Source: Lingula anatina
Lineage: Eukaryota; Brachiopoda; Lingulata; Lingulida; Lingulidae
Length of the DNA stretch: 47,821 nt
Assembly (NCBI RefSeq): GCF_001039355.2
Contig: NW_019774114.1
Coordinates: forward strand, 68,221 to 116,041
Direction: 5' to 3'
Shown here: in pieces, positions 12,601 through 23,807 of the stretch
Position numbering within the stretch: the first letter of the stretch is position 1
How the letters are laid out: every line of letters begins with the position of its first letter
The notes under the pieces: generated by a model
The model's input: only the letters and a program-made list of their open reading frames with translations
What the model was told of the DNA's origin: nothing
Databases searched by the model: none
Made by a program: the position numbers and the translations under genes

Positions 12601-14938
12601 AAACAGTCAAATCTTCCATAAGTACTATGACGGAAGAACTGAAACCAAGAATTGCTTTTCACAGTAACTGGGGACTAGAGTCTAGCGTTTTCACATATCA
12701 TAATGATTTTATCAGAGGGTGGAATGTGATGGATGAAAGGACGTTCTCTCATGTGACAACAGGTTTTTTCCAAACTCCTGATCTTTTCAAGCACATGATG
12801 GACTGTGCGCGTTCCTCTGACCATAACGACACCTGCTTTCGCCCCGCTGTTTTTCACATAGTTGACATGAACTTGTTAACAAAACTTAGCTTGGCAAACA
12901 GGGCACGTGCCAATTTAACAAAAGTTTACGAGGCTTACATTAATGGGACCCCTCTTCTGACCTTTTTGCGGACCCCTGAGCGGCATTATGATATGACATA
13001 TGTTTCGTTGTATTTGTTACATCATGATCTGAAGAACACTCGTGAACATTTTGAATACATAATGAGATACTTAGGATTATATATACAATCACTGCACAAT
13101 TTGCGTCTCGTAGCAAAGCAAATATTTGAAAATGGAACCCACAATGAGACTTTGTATCAAACTAGTATCGATACTTTTATTTCAATGAGTAAGAAATTTC
13201 TTTATCAGAAGTACATGATTTATGATCGAATTGTTGCTAAACCAAAGGAAATGTTGGAAAACATAGTGCAAACATTTAATGCATATAACGAAACTTTGCA
13301 TACAACAATGGCTAACGTCCTATGGCCAATAGACCAGCTCTTACAAGATATGAGTTCTCTGCGAAAGACAGCCGTCAAAACTTTGCGACAATCCATCGAC
13401 AAAGCGCAACATTACACCAAACACGACAACATTACTAAGACAGAAGTGGCCGTGTCGTTTACCTCGCCAGCTGTCGAAGAAGAATTACTGAATATGCAAC
13501 GATTCTTCGGGGCCGCGCGGTCTAGAGGCAGAGAATTGCTTGACAGCCTCCATCAATATCAATTTGCGCACACTGCAATGTGGCAGAACATGATGGATGA
13601 AGTTATTCTGGATAATTTTTATCAGAAGATACACCAAGATGTTCGTGATATTTTTTCAAACACTTCAGATAGTGCCTATCTGCTCGACATTGTCCGGAGA
13701 ATGCTACACTACCCACGGGGTTCGTTAGACAATATCTCCATGCCGGAGCTTCAAGTTCTAACGAATGCAGATTTTGCAGAAATAGACATGCAGAACAAAT
13801 CAGCAGAAATTGACATAAAACTTGGGAGACTAATACAACAAGCTGACCTTGACATGTCACTTGGCAATAAAGATGAACTTTTCCTATCTGCTTTTATCAA
13901 ACTGCAAGAGCAACTGGGCTCGTTTCACAGGAAGAACACAATTGACGCAACCTTCTTTATGTGAGTAAGTTAGGTAAACGGATTTGGTAAACGGATTTAA
14001 CGCTTAAAAACCATTAATAACGTTACCACACGTTAAGAAACCATTCAATATAATTCGAACTCGGCCTTGGGCTCACTATAGATAAGACCTACTATCCAAA
14101 GAAAGAGAACCTAAGCTGTCACTCGGGTTTGATGTCCACCAAACGAAGTCCGCAGAGCCCGTTAGTGACTTCTAGTTAAATCCAGTTTTTTCGTGCTTTC
14201 ATTTGAAGAAATCATTATAATGTACTTGAAAGCTTATGTAATCATCCCTTTTCGTTCCAGGGAAAATTTTCTTCAGCTTGATGTTTTTCTGAAAGAGTTA
14301 AGCTACGAGGAGATCAAGCAGCAAATAGCTTATGACACTAACAGCTTGTGGAGTAAGTTATTTAATAGCGTTTGCAGTGACGAGAGCGCTCTCTTTAACC
14401 TTGCCGGATATTTAAAACACTGATGAGTTCAGTTGACACGCAAACATCTTTTTAATTTCCTTGATTTTTTTTAGTTGACGGCGTATTATGAAACTACAAT
14501 TTAGATATTAGGTTTCATTTCATGAAGGGCAAAATTAACAGTCAATGGCCTATTGCTCGGCTGAACGTCGCTGAAAGCGTGTTTGGTGATAGTTGTTAAA
14601 TCGACCGCTTGAGCTGAATTTTCATTGCTAAACATTATGGCTTGCATAAATATAAGAAAATAATTTGCTATAACAGACGTCAACGGTAGAAATCCCTTAA
14701 AACGTCAATATTCTAAGAAACATACGTTTATGGTAGCTACCTATGCGTCAATTGTTTAACCATTGTAATACATTTTAGTAACTTAATACAACGTTTCTTT
14801 CTTTTGTTTTCAGGTGACATCGGTGGATCCTTAGGACTATTTGTTGGGGCCAGCTTAATAACTTTGCTTGAATTTGTGGACGTTATCATTCATACGCTAT
14901 TGCTGAAAAGAAGGATAAGAAACAAGAAGAGACACTAA
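6661..14938 (+). CDS. DEG/ENaC (ASIC-like) sodium channel with giant ectodomain insert
   Basis: Ten exons join in phase: 6661-6869, 8769-8936, 9685-9837, 10146-10264, 10731-10912, 11635-11791, 12064-12120, 12319-13960, 14261-14352 and 14814-14938, about 967 residues (family usually 500-700). The start codon context is aaaATGg. The HG gating motif is at residues 55-56 (FHGVGKI). TM1 is at about 71-94, followed by FPAVTICN. The cysteine-rich ectodomain includes CRWNNGICS, CFTFN, CEARHVVEQCGC and CPCPVPCN (cysteines 358, 360, 364). Pre-TM2 ends in DIGG, and TM2 carries the GAS selectivity filter (GLFVGASL, about 934-941). It should form a trimeric amiloride-type Na+ channel in the plasma membrane; the gating stimulus cannot be read from sequence. 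Oddities: about 490 extra residues between CPCPVPC and TM2, and a probable GC donor after exon 3. The family is certain; the subgroup is not. Confidence 0.93.
7215..7275. repeat. TCTA/TCTAT microsatellite
   Basis: An imperfect run of tcta and tctat units in the first coding intron of the channel gene. The tail tctattcaatctaaa recurs near 12243. Confidence 0.75.
7530..7930. repeat. Degenerate direct repeat in channel intron 1
   Basis: The segment starting near 7531 (atcgatcaagttctagttg) resembles the one starting near 7779 (atcgattcagctctagttga). Both continue through gtta/gcta-atg, a run of acc(g/t)g(a/g)gtgcat, gaagcat, a C-rich stretch and ccctgagata. The copies are about 240 bp apart and heavily diverged. 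The second contains a long C-run followed by an A-run at about 7859-7879. Confidence 0.5.
9524..9663. mobile_element. 140-bp inverted-repeat element (MITE-like)
   Basis: The left end 9524-9542 and right end 9645-9663 are inverted repeats matching at 18 of 19 positions; the core is ctaccagggccgc and its complement. The interior is short and AT-rich without coding potential. It lies within the second coding intron of the channel gene. No target-site duplication is clear. Confidence 0.6.
9931..10078. repeat. Fold-back triplication (direct-inverted-direct)
   Basis: A 60-bp block (9931-9990) is repeated identically at 10019-10078. The spacer 9991-10022 is the reverse complement of the first half of the block with one mismatch. 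The three parts therefore read direct, inverted, direct. It sits in the intron after exon 3 of the channel gene and could fold into a long stem. Such arrangements arise by template switching, or artificially during library preparation. Confidence 0.85.
10920..11136. repeat. Short diverged direct repeat in channel intron 5
   Basis: About 65 bp beginning gaaacgctcccttattgcca (10920) recurs near 11056 as gaaacggccccttgttgccc. Both are followed by a variant of taggaacttgatcataa and later ttagcac. The copies are about 135 bp apart. Confidence 0.5.
12319..13960 (+). other. Large insert exon in DEG/ENaC ectodomain
   Basis: This single 1,642-bp exon encodes residues about 349-896. Only the first ~20 residues (CPCPVPCN region) and the following two short exons align with ordinary family members, where the distance from this cysteine motif to the pre-TM2 segment is about 45-60 residues. 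The inserted part is strongly helical in composition, with charged heptad-like stretches (for example KKYVKAREIRQKVDQAI). It has about a dozen N-glycosylation sequons (NIT, NDT, NLT, NGT, NET, NTS, NIS, NKS) and only one cysteine pair (MMDC and NDTCF). It has no transmembrane segment, consistent with an extracellular, glycosylated helical domain placed at the knuckle. I recognise no named domain. Confidence 0.85.
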
Positions 14939-15719
14939 AGATTCATAAATGTTTTTCTAATAGTATACATATGCCGGTCGTGTATAAATATGTGAACATT
15001 GTAGAGCCACTTTATATTATGCATGTTGCATACCAGTGTCTGGTGAAAATAAGTTTTTCAATTGGAAGAAATAGCCCGTTTGCAAATAGTAAGAAGAAGA
15101 AAGAGAAGACGATTAAACCAACTTAAAGACCTGCTTGGCTAGGCTTCAGGTAAAATTCAAACCCACATGACATATATATATATAAAAATGACTGCATTTT
15201 TTAAATGGGAAAGTTATCAGTTTTTTAGATACATAGTTTTAGAATCATTAAAATATATTTCTGTGTTGCTTTGTTGTGTTTTTACTGTAAATAATATAAT
15301 TATAAGGTAGCCTGCTTTTCAGTTTTGTTGCTAACACTCGATAGGAATGTTCCGATTTTAAGAATTTATGACTTACAAAAATACAGTATCTGTAAAATTC
15401 ACATTTTTTCCCGTACAGTTGAACGCGACTAATACTTCTAGCATCTTTTTGAATTATCCAAAATATTTGCTGTAATCAGTCAATTAAGTTATAATTTACA
15501 AGGGATGGGATGTACCATGTGATATCGCTTGACTACTTTTTTTTTACTTGCTGGTTGGCTTTGCTTAGCACAGAGGCAGGTTCAATTCGAAAATTGGCAG
15601 GATCGAATTATTATCATTATTATTTTTTATTTTACAAAAGTTAGTGTTTACAGGAATGTGCCTGGTAACGTTAAAATAGGGAGTCTTTTTCATTAAGTTG
15701 CTATATGTTTGCAACCTTG

Positions 15720-16130
15720 CTGTCTGGTTGAATTTTTATGACAGGTTTTATATCAGCATTTCTGTACGTGCAAAATACCAGCTAGAGTGTATGCATGTTA
15801 CAATGTAATATTTAAAGGGTTTTATTCACAAATTATGAACGCATGTCTCATTACAAGGAAAAGTAATATTGTCATCCTTGTATATTGGAAAAGTTGTCGT
15901 TTTCAAGATAAATAGTATATATGTTTGTATTGAAAATCATGAAAAAAAAAAAAAAGATAAGAAAATGTCATGTTTGCCAGTTTTTCATATTTGTTGGAAT
16001 TAATATTGTCAAGTTAAAACAGTTTTAGATATCTTTACGACAGGTTTAATATCAGCATTTCTGCATGTGAAAATTATTAGTATGAATGCATTTAACATTA
16101 TGGGCATTTGCATAATAGAGGATTTTACTT
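15720..16130. repeat. Dispersed repeat family B (tandem pair, with a relative at 2935-3100)
   Basis: The block near 15962 (aatgtcatgtttgccag, then ttggaattaatatt) closely matches 2968-3018. A second block, gacaggtttaatatcagcatttctg (about 16039), matches gacaggttttatatcagcat at about 15741. These are three partial copies of one non-coding repeat, lying downstream of two different genes. Confidence 0.6.
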
Positions 16131-16795
16131 TCATATAGGAATGCATTAATTATTAATAATACAACATATACTAGTAAACTAGAACAAGTTACAGCATAAA
16201 AAGCAATATCCGGGGAAAATGTTTTATCTCACTTTTATTTATATAAACAAATGTACAACTTTTAATTAAATAATCTGAATACAATATCTAGCCTTTTGAG
16301 TTTTACTTCATCAATTGCAAATCCTTCTTTCAAAATGACTCACATGGAATGTACTTGAAAACGCAACTAAACTCATAAAAATATATAATCTGACCAACAA
16401 AGTATCACATTTTCTAAATGCTGAGACAATTAAACTGCTCACCTTCCCAGATTTTTTGTAAGTTTCAGTCCTCTACTGACAAATCTTTTAATGGTTGATG
16501 TATTTCCGCATTAATGCTACTGCTTTTGTAACAATATGTTCTCTGCCTTATTGGCACTTTGCTTTTGTTTCTAGTATTAATACATACCTAAAATTAAATT
16601 ATTCCTTATATACTTTTAAATTTTGAGACGATGTTTTTGATGAATGGAGGGTAGATTTTATAGCAAAAATAACAACAGAAAAGATAAAGGAGATCAGTTG
16701 CCAAAAAGTGTTAAAATACATTAGGTTTCAAGCAATTCTGCAGCATGTAATCAATGATAATCAATTCACATCTGACGTTCATTTAAAAAATAGTA

Positions 16796-16823
16796 ATAAA
16801 TAAATAAATAAATAAATAAAAAA
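16796..16823. repeat. (AATA)n microsatellite
   Basis: A run of aata units in the convergent intergenic region, followed by an A-rich tract. The AATAAA strings inside it are products of the repeat and should not be read as polyadenylation signals. Confidence 0.85.
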
Positions 16824-17469
16824 ATTAGAAAAATTAATTAAACAGACTGAAAGTTTAATTTCTGTTATCAAAAGTGAGAAATTTATACCTACTGCTCTTG
16901 ACAGGTTTTTTAATGAAAACAAATACAATAAAACATTAACTTAAGTTTGTAAATGATCATCACTGGTTTTTTTGCTTAAAGGAAATTGCACCAATCATTT
17001 AATAATAAGAAAAAGCAAAATATCCTATTGAACAACTGAAATGTTACTTTTGTAAGTGACTATAACAACATTATTTGTTGTGAACAAAAACTTGGATGTT
17101 TATAATTACGGATTTAAATTAAGATACTGTGATTAAATATGTTGATATTTGTTGCAATATTTAATAATTCACGTTTCATGTAAACAAACAGCCGTAGTAG
17201 AAGTGGCATAGACGGTCAACATAGCGAACATTAAAAGCTGCATAAATGATTTTTCCATTATTATAAAGCTTTCTTGTCTAATATAACCAAAATTATTAAA
17301 ATTCTCTGTTAATGGGGTTGAATTACTATTGTACTAGATATACTAGTTTGATACAATCAGATATCATTAATTTCTTCATCACTGTACTGTTTAACCACTG
17401 GCAATATAAATTATGCAACTGAGAGCCAAGCCCAGTGAACCAAAATTACCTATCTATCATCAACTGGGA

Positions 17470-19098
17470 TTATGACTTAAATATCCTCACAGCTCTCACA
17501 ACATACTGTCTACATATGGGGCACTCTGACATCCGTTTGCCACAGTTAGTACAAGTCACTGAATGTCCACACTCCAGTAACACACAGTCCACTGTATGGT
17601 CCATGCAAATCTTGCACAGTGAGTCTTCAGGATTGCTTTCCATCCTAGTAGCGCTGGGTTTGTTGCCTGGAAGAAAAGATGTTCAATACCAATGCATTTC
17701 CAAGTTCCAAACTGGGCAAAAACCATTTTTTTTAAATCTGGGGAATAAAGAATATTTACCTACACATCTAAACATGACATATTATAATGGCTATAAGCCA
17801 TAAAATATTAATATTGTGCTTTTTCTAACTTTCAACATAAATCTTGTCAAAATGTCTTTTATTTCTTACTTGTATATAGAAAATTTCAAATTAATGCAAG
17901 TCTATACTGATTTCAAAAGGATCTCATGTACTTCTAAATGCGTAAATTTGTACCTTGTTTCTCAGCCAGGTTGTGTATTTCTTCAGCTATTGAAAAATGA
18001 AACAAAATATTGAAGAAATCAAAATAAAAACATAAATATTAAAATCAATCCAAGTTTGAAAAATTTCAGTGCTTAATGGGATAAAACCTTGTGCACTAAT
18101 GGAGTAAATGTGAAAACTGATAAAACAGTAACACAGGACTAGATTTGTGAACTCTCTCCTTTTCACTAGTCTTCTGCAGAGAAAGAATTACTGACCTATG
18201 ATCTCCACAAGTGTTGTCATATAAAAATACAATGTGCATCAACTTAGGTACAAGAAAATCCTTACCTTTTCGTTGATTTTCTCTATATAATAAAACAATG
18301 AAAATACTTACCTTTTTTCTGATTTTCTTTATGTGACTGCCAAAGCCTCTTGGCCTTGTCCACCAACTCCCACTTCTCCACACAACCTTTATAATCCACA
18401 AAGTTGGCTGCCAGTAGTTCCTTGAGTTGCCGTGGAGACAAGGTGTCAATCTGCTCAATGTCATCTATGGCACTAAGTCTCATCCTTACACGTGGAGCTC
18501 TAGGGTCTGGTTCCTCCTGAATGAATGAATCAAAATGTAAATTGATCTACAAGTAATATTGTAACTAAAACAAACAGCACTGATCTACCACAAATGTATT
18601 TTTTTTATGTTGTCATGCTTTAAAAAATTCATAATAAAATAATTTATCGTTATATACATAACAGTAGTAGTAATAAAATGCAGATTTCATGGTATAAGTC
18701 AATTTCAGATAATAACAAATTAATATTGTTGGAGGCAGTGTATGAGAGAAACTCAGTGACCTCATTATGTGCATTTTTCTTACATCACTGTCCATGAACC
18801 AATCATTCCCAATTCTCTCTTCAAGATTTCTTCTTTCTTGCTCCTGCCTCCTCCTCAGTCTCTCATTTCTCTCCTCATCCGACTCCTGGTGGTTCAATTG
18901 TGTTGGAGGAGATTGCTCAGAATGTGTTGGTTGAGCTGGGGTTGGTTCTGGTGGTGGTACTGTGGAATGTGTGTCACTGTGCTCAATGTGTTCACTGCTG
19001 CTCTCATCAGATGATGGCACAGACTCCCTGTCATCTTGTACTTCATTTTGTAGTCTATGTTCCTGGCCACAACAAAATTAACAAATCTATAAATAAAT

Positions 19099-19131
<33 letters not shown>

Positions 19132-20641
19132 ACAGCTACCCCTCCCCCATGACAATCTCAATCTGCCAGTGTAAATAATGCAACAATTCAAACCTGGGAT
19201 TGCATGCAGAAATAGGCAGTGTATTAGGAGACAAATCTCATTCAATTTCATGCAAAGACATCTGCTTTTACAAACCTAAACACTTACTTTTAACACTTCT
19301 AAATGTCTTCGATGTTCCTCTTGTTCCTCCAGGTATGACTGGTTGCCAGAGTGCCTCAGTATAAGCTCCACTAAATCATTCTTCTCCGTGCATCTTTGGT
19401 ATTGTATCACATGTTTGTTAAGGTACACTTTTAAGTCTTTCAGTCTGAGATCCATCAGTGTCTGTCTGTCAAACTGCTTGGAGGCAAACATCTGACAAAG
19501 TTGACATCTACGCTTGTTAAAAGTTACTCTAGTGAGACATGCTGAGCAGTGGTAGTTACCGCAGTCTAGGCAAATTCTCTGAAATAGTAAAACTGAAATT
19601 TCTAAACAGCTGACATACAGCTTTTTTTTTGTGTAGATTGTTCAAATGTGAATAATCTGAAGATAAAACACATCAATAGCGTATATAACCAATATGCCCT
19701 TGCAGGAGCCACTTCCTAATGCCCCTATTTCACACAGACCACGAATCCCACGAATTGCCAGGAATTGACAAATTTCAGGATTCGTAAGGATTCGTGAGAT
19801 TTTGCAAATTTTCTGGCCTAATTCGATACGCTCTACGATTCAGTTATGATACAGGTGCGATAGTGTTACGAATATTTGTGGGATTCAGCTGGAATCGCAC
19901 GAATATTGTCAAAAAAATCACTACGATTTTTTGGAATCGGGACTTCGTGGCCAAAATTTTGAACTGCTCAAAATTTTTGCCATGAATTCCCGATTGATCA
20001 AGATTGCAAGAACTGACTGCGATTATATACGAATCTGTTAAGAACTTCACGAACTGATTACGGTTCAACCACGAATCCTGAAAATCCTGGTGATTCGTGG
20101 GATTTGTCGTCTGTGTGAAATAGGGGCATAAAAGAACTTGAGTCCAGTCTAAATGTTAAGACCAAAACTGTAGTTCTTTTTCACTATCTAATGCTAACGC
20201 AGTGGTATTAAACCAAATGAGATACCATGCCTGTTTTATAACAAGAAAGAAGTGGTTTTTGGATCAATGATTTTATTCTGTTTAGTGAACTACTGTACAT
20301 TGTTAAAACCAGCTAGGCCAGGCAAATATTTCTCCAATCAGCCCTCTACCATTTCCAGTGAATGGCCTCTCAAACTCAAGGTGGGCATACATGTGTATCA
20401 ACATGCTTCAATTAAATAAATTTAGTAGATTCATCCAAATGATGTCACAAATTTCAGTGTAAGATCTGAAAATCTCTATCAACAAATTTCAATATATCTG
20501 GCTTACCTTTCTCTTCAGAAGACCAAACACAGCACCACATTTTTCACATGACATTATTGCAAGCTGGCTACTGCTGTCAACCTTATTTTGACCTTGACTC
20601 TGAGGTTGGCCTTGTGCTCCCCTCACTGCACCCGCCCCCAT
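17470..20641 (-). CDS. RNF34: RNF34/RFFL-type E3 ubiquitin ligase (FYVE-like, SAP, RING)
   Basis: Five exons join in phase on the minus strand: 20641-20507, 19578-19288, 19062-18784, 18516-18312 and 17666-17470, giving 368 residues (vertebrate RNF34 and RFFL are about 360-375). An N-terminal FYVE-like zinc finger is formed by four cysteine pairs (32/35, 48/51, 56/59, 70/73). Next come a SAP-like helical motif (about 79-115), a Ser/Pro/acid-rich linker, a second SAP-like motif (about 250-290), and a C-terminal C3HC4 RING (C321, C324, C336, H338, C342, C345, C352, C355) ending [17 protein letters not shown]. Such proteins sit on endosomal or plasma membranes and ubiquitinate targets including caspase and p53-pathway proteins; that role is known for vertebrates and inferred here. 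Whether this is the single ancestor of RNF34 and RFFL cannot be decided. The ATG at 20641 begins MGAGAVRG; an upstream in-frame extension is possible. Confidence 0.93.
19103..19130. repeat. 28-bp A homopolymer
   Basis: An uninterrupted A-run on the plus strand (T-run in the transcript direction) inside intron 2 of the RNF34/RFFL gene, about 40 bp from the acceptor of exon 3. Its exact length is likely to vary or be mis-sequenced. Confidence 0.85.
19720..20128. mobile_element. 409-bp PIF/Harbinger-like MITE
   Basis: The ends begin tgcccctatttcacacagac and terminate with its complement (gtctgtgtgaaataggggca). The inverted similarity continues inward for about 40 bp with some mismatches (cccacgaat, ccagga). 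The element is flanked by TAA on both sides (19717-19719 and 20129-20131), the 3-bp TWA target duplication typical of PIF/Harbinger. The interior has no transposase and is dominated by many variants of ggattcgt/acgaatc. It is inserted in intron 1 of the RNF34/RFFL gene. Confidence 0.8.
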
Positions 20642-23600
20642 TAGAGGCTTTTTCTTAATCCTGTTTTGTGGTGTATGTATGTATGTACCCTAGTTAGGTT
20701 GAAAACAGATTTCAACTGCCTGAAATACAATGCATTAAACCAATTAAGGTCATTAAAAATGAAGAGGAGCTAAAAAGGGACATAATGTGTAACTGAATCA
20801 ATATTTTACATGAGACAGGATAGAAAAAAATGAAATTTGTGAATATTTCACTTGTTGCCTACCCAAACTAGAATGGTTGATTTTTAAAGCAAATACAAAT
20901 CAATATATTTTGCATTTAAAATTCTAAAGTTGAAAAATTGCAATTCCATTTCTACTACTACTGCTATAACTTCTACTTGTATCAGAATAATTTCAGTGGC
21001 AAATAAGAGTTGTACAAAAGTACTATAGGTTAATGCAACCAATTTTCTTTTGAGCACAGTTTTGACTTTATGGCTTGTAACTTTAAAATGCATCAATAGA
21101 CCTTTTTGGTATGCCAGGTGTCGCTTTTTAGTGACAACTTTTCCCATTTGGGGCGCTACTTGACAGGGCAGCAGCCAAGATAGTCATTACGTTTAGAGAT
21201 GGGAAGTGAAGAGAAAGAACATGATCTAATGAAATAAAAGGTGCAAGAACTAAAAACAATTTTGAAAAATATGGCAAAAAATGTAAGTGGGAAAAAAGTT
21301 GATTGCAAGAATTAATACCATACGTGACCAAGAATTGCACACTTCACGTGATTGCATTACTGATGAAAAATTGACAGACTTTCAGTGGAGTGCTGATTTG
21401 GGAGATGTTCCACCAGTGACAGAGGACAGCTGTTACTGATTATTTTTTAATACTCTGTACTGTGGTAAGAAAAACAACAATTTCCACTTAATTAACGGGG
21501 GCAGATTGAGCCCATCTTCTGGGTCTTCAGACGGTTAGATATTCAAGTTTACACTGAAGTTTACACTATTTTTTTCTTTCGGAAGACGGTCAAAAATGGA
21601 GAACGGATCAACAAAGATAATTTGGAAGACTTGTCAGAAAATAGCTCTGGATCCACCCCTGATTAAAACCAATAGCATTTTGCTGTCAGGTCATGTAAGT
21701 GACTTGATGGCTAGGAAAGGGACTGTAGACAGCATGATTGTATGATTGGGAAAAGTAAAAGCTGCCATGAAGGCAAAACACAACAGAGCCAGGGTAGCGT
21801 TTGCTGAAAGTTTGGTGATTCATTGCAGCATGGGATGCTATCCCCTGTCTAAGCAGACTTCAACCACAGATGTGTCAGCTCTTATACCCTATAATTATCT
21901 CTGGTAACTAGCTACTTACTTTGGGTAACAAAAGATAACAAACAATTATAAAATTACATGTATTAATCTGGAATGTTCTATCTGAGATCAACTGCAACAC
22001 CGAAATGAAAAAATCTTCACTATATATGCAAGTTTTGGATTTCCAGTACTTTTTCCCATATTTAATTATGTGGTGACTTTGATCAGTGCCTTTGCTATTC
22101 AAATATATGCTCACCATTAAATGCTATCATTACATGTTATCTGGATGGGTTTGAACCTTGTAAAAACAACAAAAAATAAATATTCAATTTTGCACCGGGG
22201 TTGCATAGTGGCGGTGGTGGTGTTTGGGGGGGGGGGGGGGGGGGGGGGGGGGAGGGGGGATAATGCATAAGCGCCAATATCTTTCGTGCATGAGCACACA
22301 TTAGATATATTTAAAAAACGCAAATCAAATGCTACATGTACACTGCAATCTGGACGACTAGAATCTGAAGGTTAATGTCGCAGGGCCTGTTCGGCGTAGA
22401 CGCGACGACGGTTAATTAGTGTTGGTTACACAAGACAACATTACGAATAAATATAGAGCCAGAAAACAATAGAAAATTAATGTAAAATAATTCAGTTCCT
22501 ATCTTGAATGGACGAAGTTGCAATTATCTTTAACGTGAACTTTTATATCGGTTGTTTATTTCATTATTCTTATACCCACCAATATTCACAATGTGCAAAC
22601 CGCTGCACAGGCAAAATCAGCACCGGAAGCGACCAGAAAACGTCGCTTCAACATCACCAATAAATGATAAATGAAACAAAACTGAAAATAATAATAAGTT
22701 TTTTGCATGCCTTCATTCCGATCAGATGTTTTCCTCAATGTTCATTCATGAGAGAGGATAAAAAGAGAAAAAAAATAGAATATATTTACTAATGATACGA
22801 GCGATGGGCACGTGACTTTTATATAGTAACTGGATCCCACAGCCAGGATATGTCCACCTGTCCAACATAATGGTGGTTATGTGTCACGTCAAGTAAAAAA
22901 AAAAGTCGTATCAGTTGAGAGAACAATAAATATAATAAACAATCCTTTCAATGGCAGACTGTACATAAATTCACATTTGGTATCTACTTCAAATACACTG
23001 ACTTAACAGAATGGAGAAAACTACTTACAGATATACAATTTTGTAAATGAGCAAAAATGTAGTTGGCTACCATTATGTGTAGGCTACAGTGTATATATTG
23101 TTGGCTACTATGATAGGCCCTATATCATTATGCAGAATTTGGTGCTGCTACCATTAATGAATATAGGAATGTATATAGGCATGATGTAATATTATATGTA
23201 CAAGTAATTAACTAGAAATTGTATAAAACATTGATTCCACATGCAGAATTGGTTTTTACAGAGATTTTTGAGAGGAAGAAAATTGCTTTTATTTCAGGAG
23301 AAAATTAGATTTGTCGAGAAAAATCCCAGGTAGGAAAGTTTCAAAACAATACACATATGATATGATATGGGTGCAAAACGGGAGAACACATATATTAATT
23401 AGTTTTGAAAGAGAAGCTGGCATTAGTTATATATATCTATTGTGTACGGATTGTCACTGCAAGAATGGTTTATGCAATACTTCAGCTATTTGTAGTGAAA
23501 CGACATACGTCTTTGACCTAAGATAAAATATGGACATGGTACGTGGCCTGACATGGTACGATTTCAGGCTGTGGCCTGGCATGGCACGGTATCAAGCTCC

Positions 23601-23800
23601 AGCCGGCGGTCTCTCCAGTCAACTACGAGGGGATTCCCCATAATAATAGGCTTATTGAAACCAATTTGTAACGCACTTCCTTCCCATGATTCGGAGAACT
23701 AAACAGAAGCGAAAGCATAATGTTCTTTTTACTGCTGTCATTATTCGTTCCATGAGTATTCAACACTGACATTTACCATAACCGATTGATGGTTGTTTAA
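20642..23800. other. Divergent upstream region between ligase and TRANK1-like gene
   Basis: The two genes point away from each other here, so their promoters and the ligase 5' UTR should lie in this interval. I cannot place either transcription start. A small CpG-containing patch occurs near 22378-22412. A 27-bp G-run is at 22226-22252. The stretch 21170-21900 looks like ordinary non-coding sequence with many stops in all frames. The frame at 23311-23526 has no recognisable motif. Confidence 0.5.
22226..22252. repeat. 27-bp G homopolymer
   Basis: A long uninterrupted G-run followed by a short GA-rich tail in the divergent intergenic region. Such a tract can form a G-quadruplex and is hard to sequence, so its length is uncertain. 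Confidence 0.85.
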
Positions 23801-23807
23801 ATGGCGG
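23801..23807 (+). other. Candidate 7-base start exon of the TRANK1-like gene
   Basis: The exon at 25525 starts in mid-codon (two bases of a codon), so translation must begin in an upstream exon. ATGGCGG at 23801-23807 is followed by a donor (gtaata) and leaves exactly one base. Splicing to 25525 would give MAGFSFSWKDVKEIGNQ. The phase fits and no stop intervenes, but a seven-base match is weak evidence and another first exon could exist. Confidence 0.35.

Larger units (their letters stand above)
14939..17469. other. Convergent intergenic region
   Basis: This interval lies between the 3' ends of the channel gene (+) and the RNF34/RFFL gene (-), so it holds both 3' UTRs. There is no coding signal. 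It contains repeat family B copies (about 15720-15830 and 15960-16130), an A-run near 15941, an AATA microsatellite (16796-16823), a possible channel poly(A) signal ATTAAA at 15247, and a possible ligase poly(A) signal on the minus strand (TTTATT at 16234-16239, about 1.2 kb past the stop). Confidence 0.6.

Noticed and set aside
17435-17803. Plus-strand reading frame of 122 residues
   Set aside because: It lies opposite the RING exon and intron of the minus-strand ligase gene; the minus strand has the motifs and splice sites.
18266-18284. 17-base microexon in the ligase gene
   Set aside because: It has an acceptor-like tag before it and a donor after it, but including it shifts the frame before the RING.
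18769-19178. Overlapping plus-strand frames rich in Leu/Val/Trp
   Set aside because: These are the antisense of the Ser/Pro/acid-rich linker exon of the ligase.
21170-21900. Possible decayed gene between the divergent genes
   Set aside because: There are many stops in every frame and no recognisable motif, so I cannot support a pseudogene.
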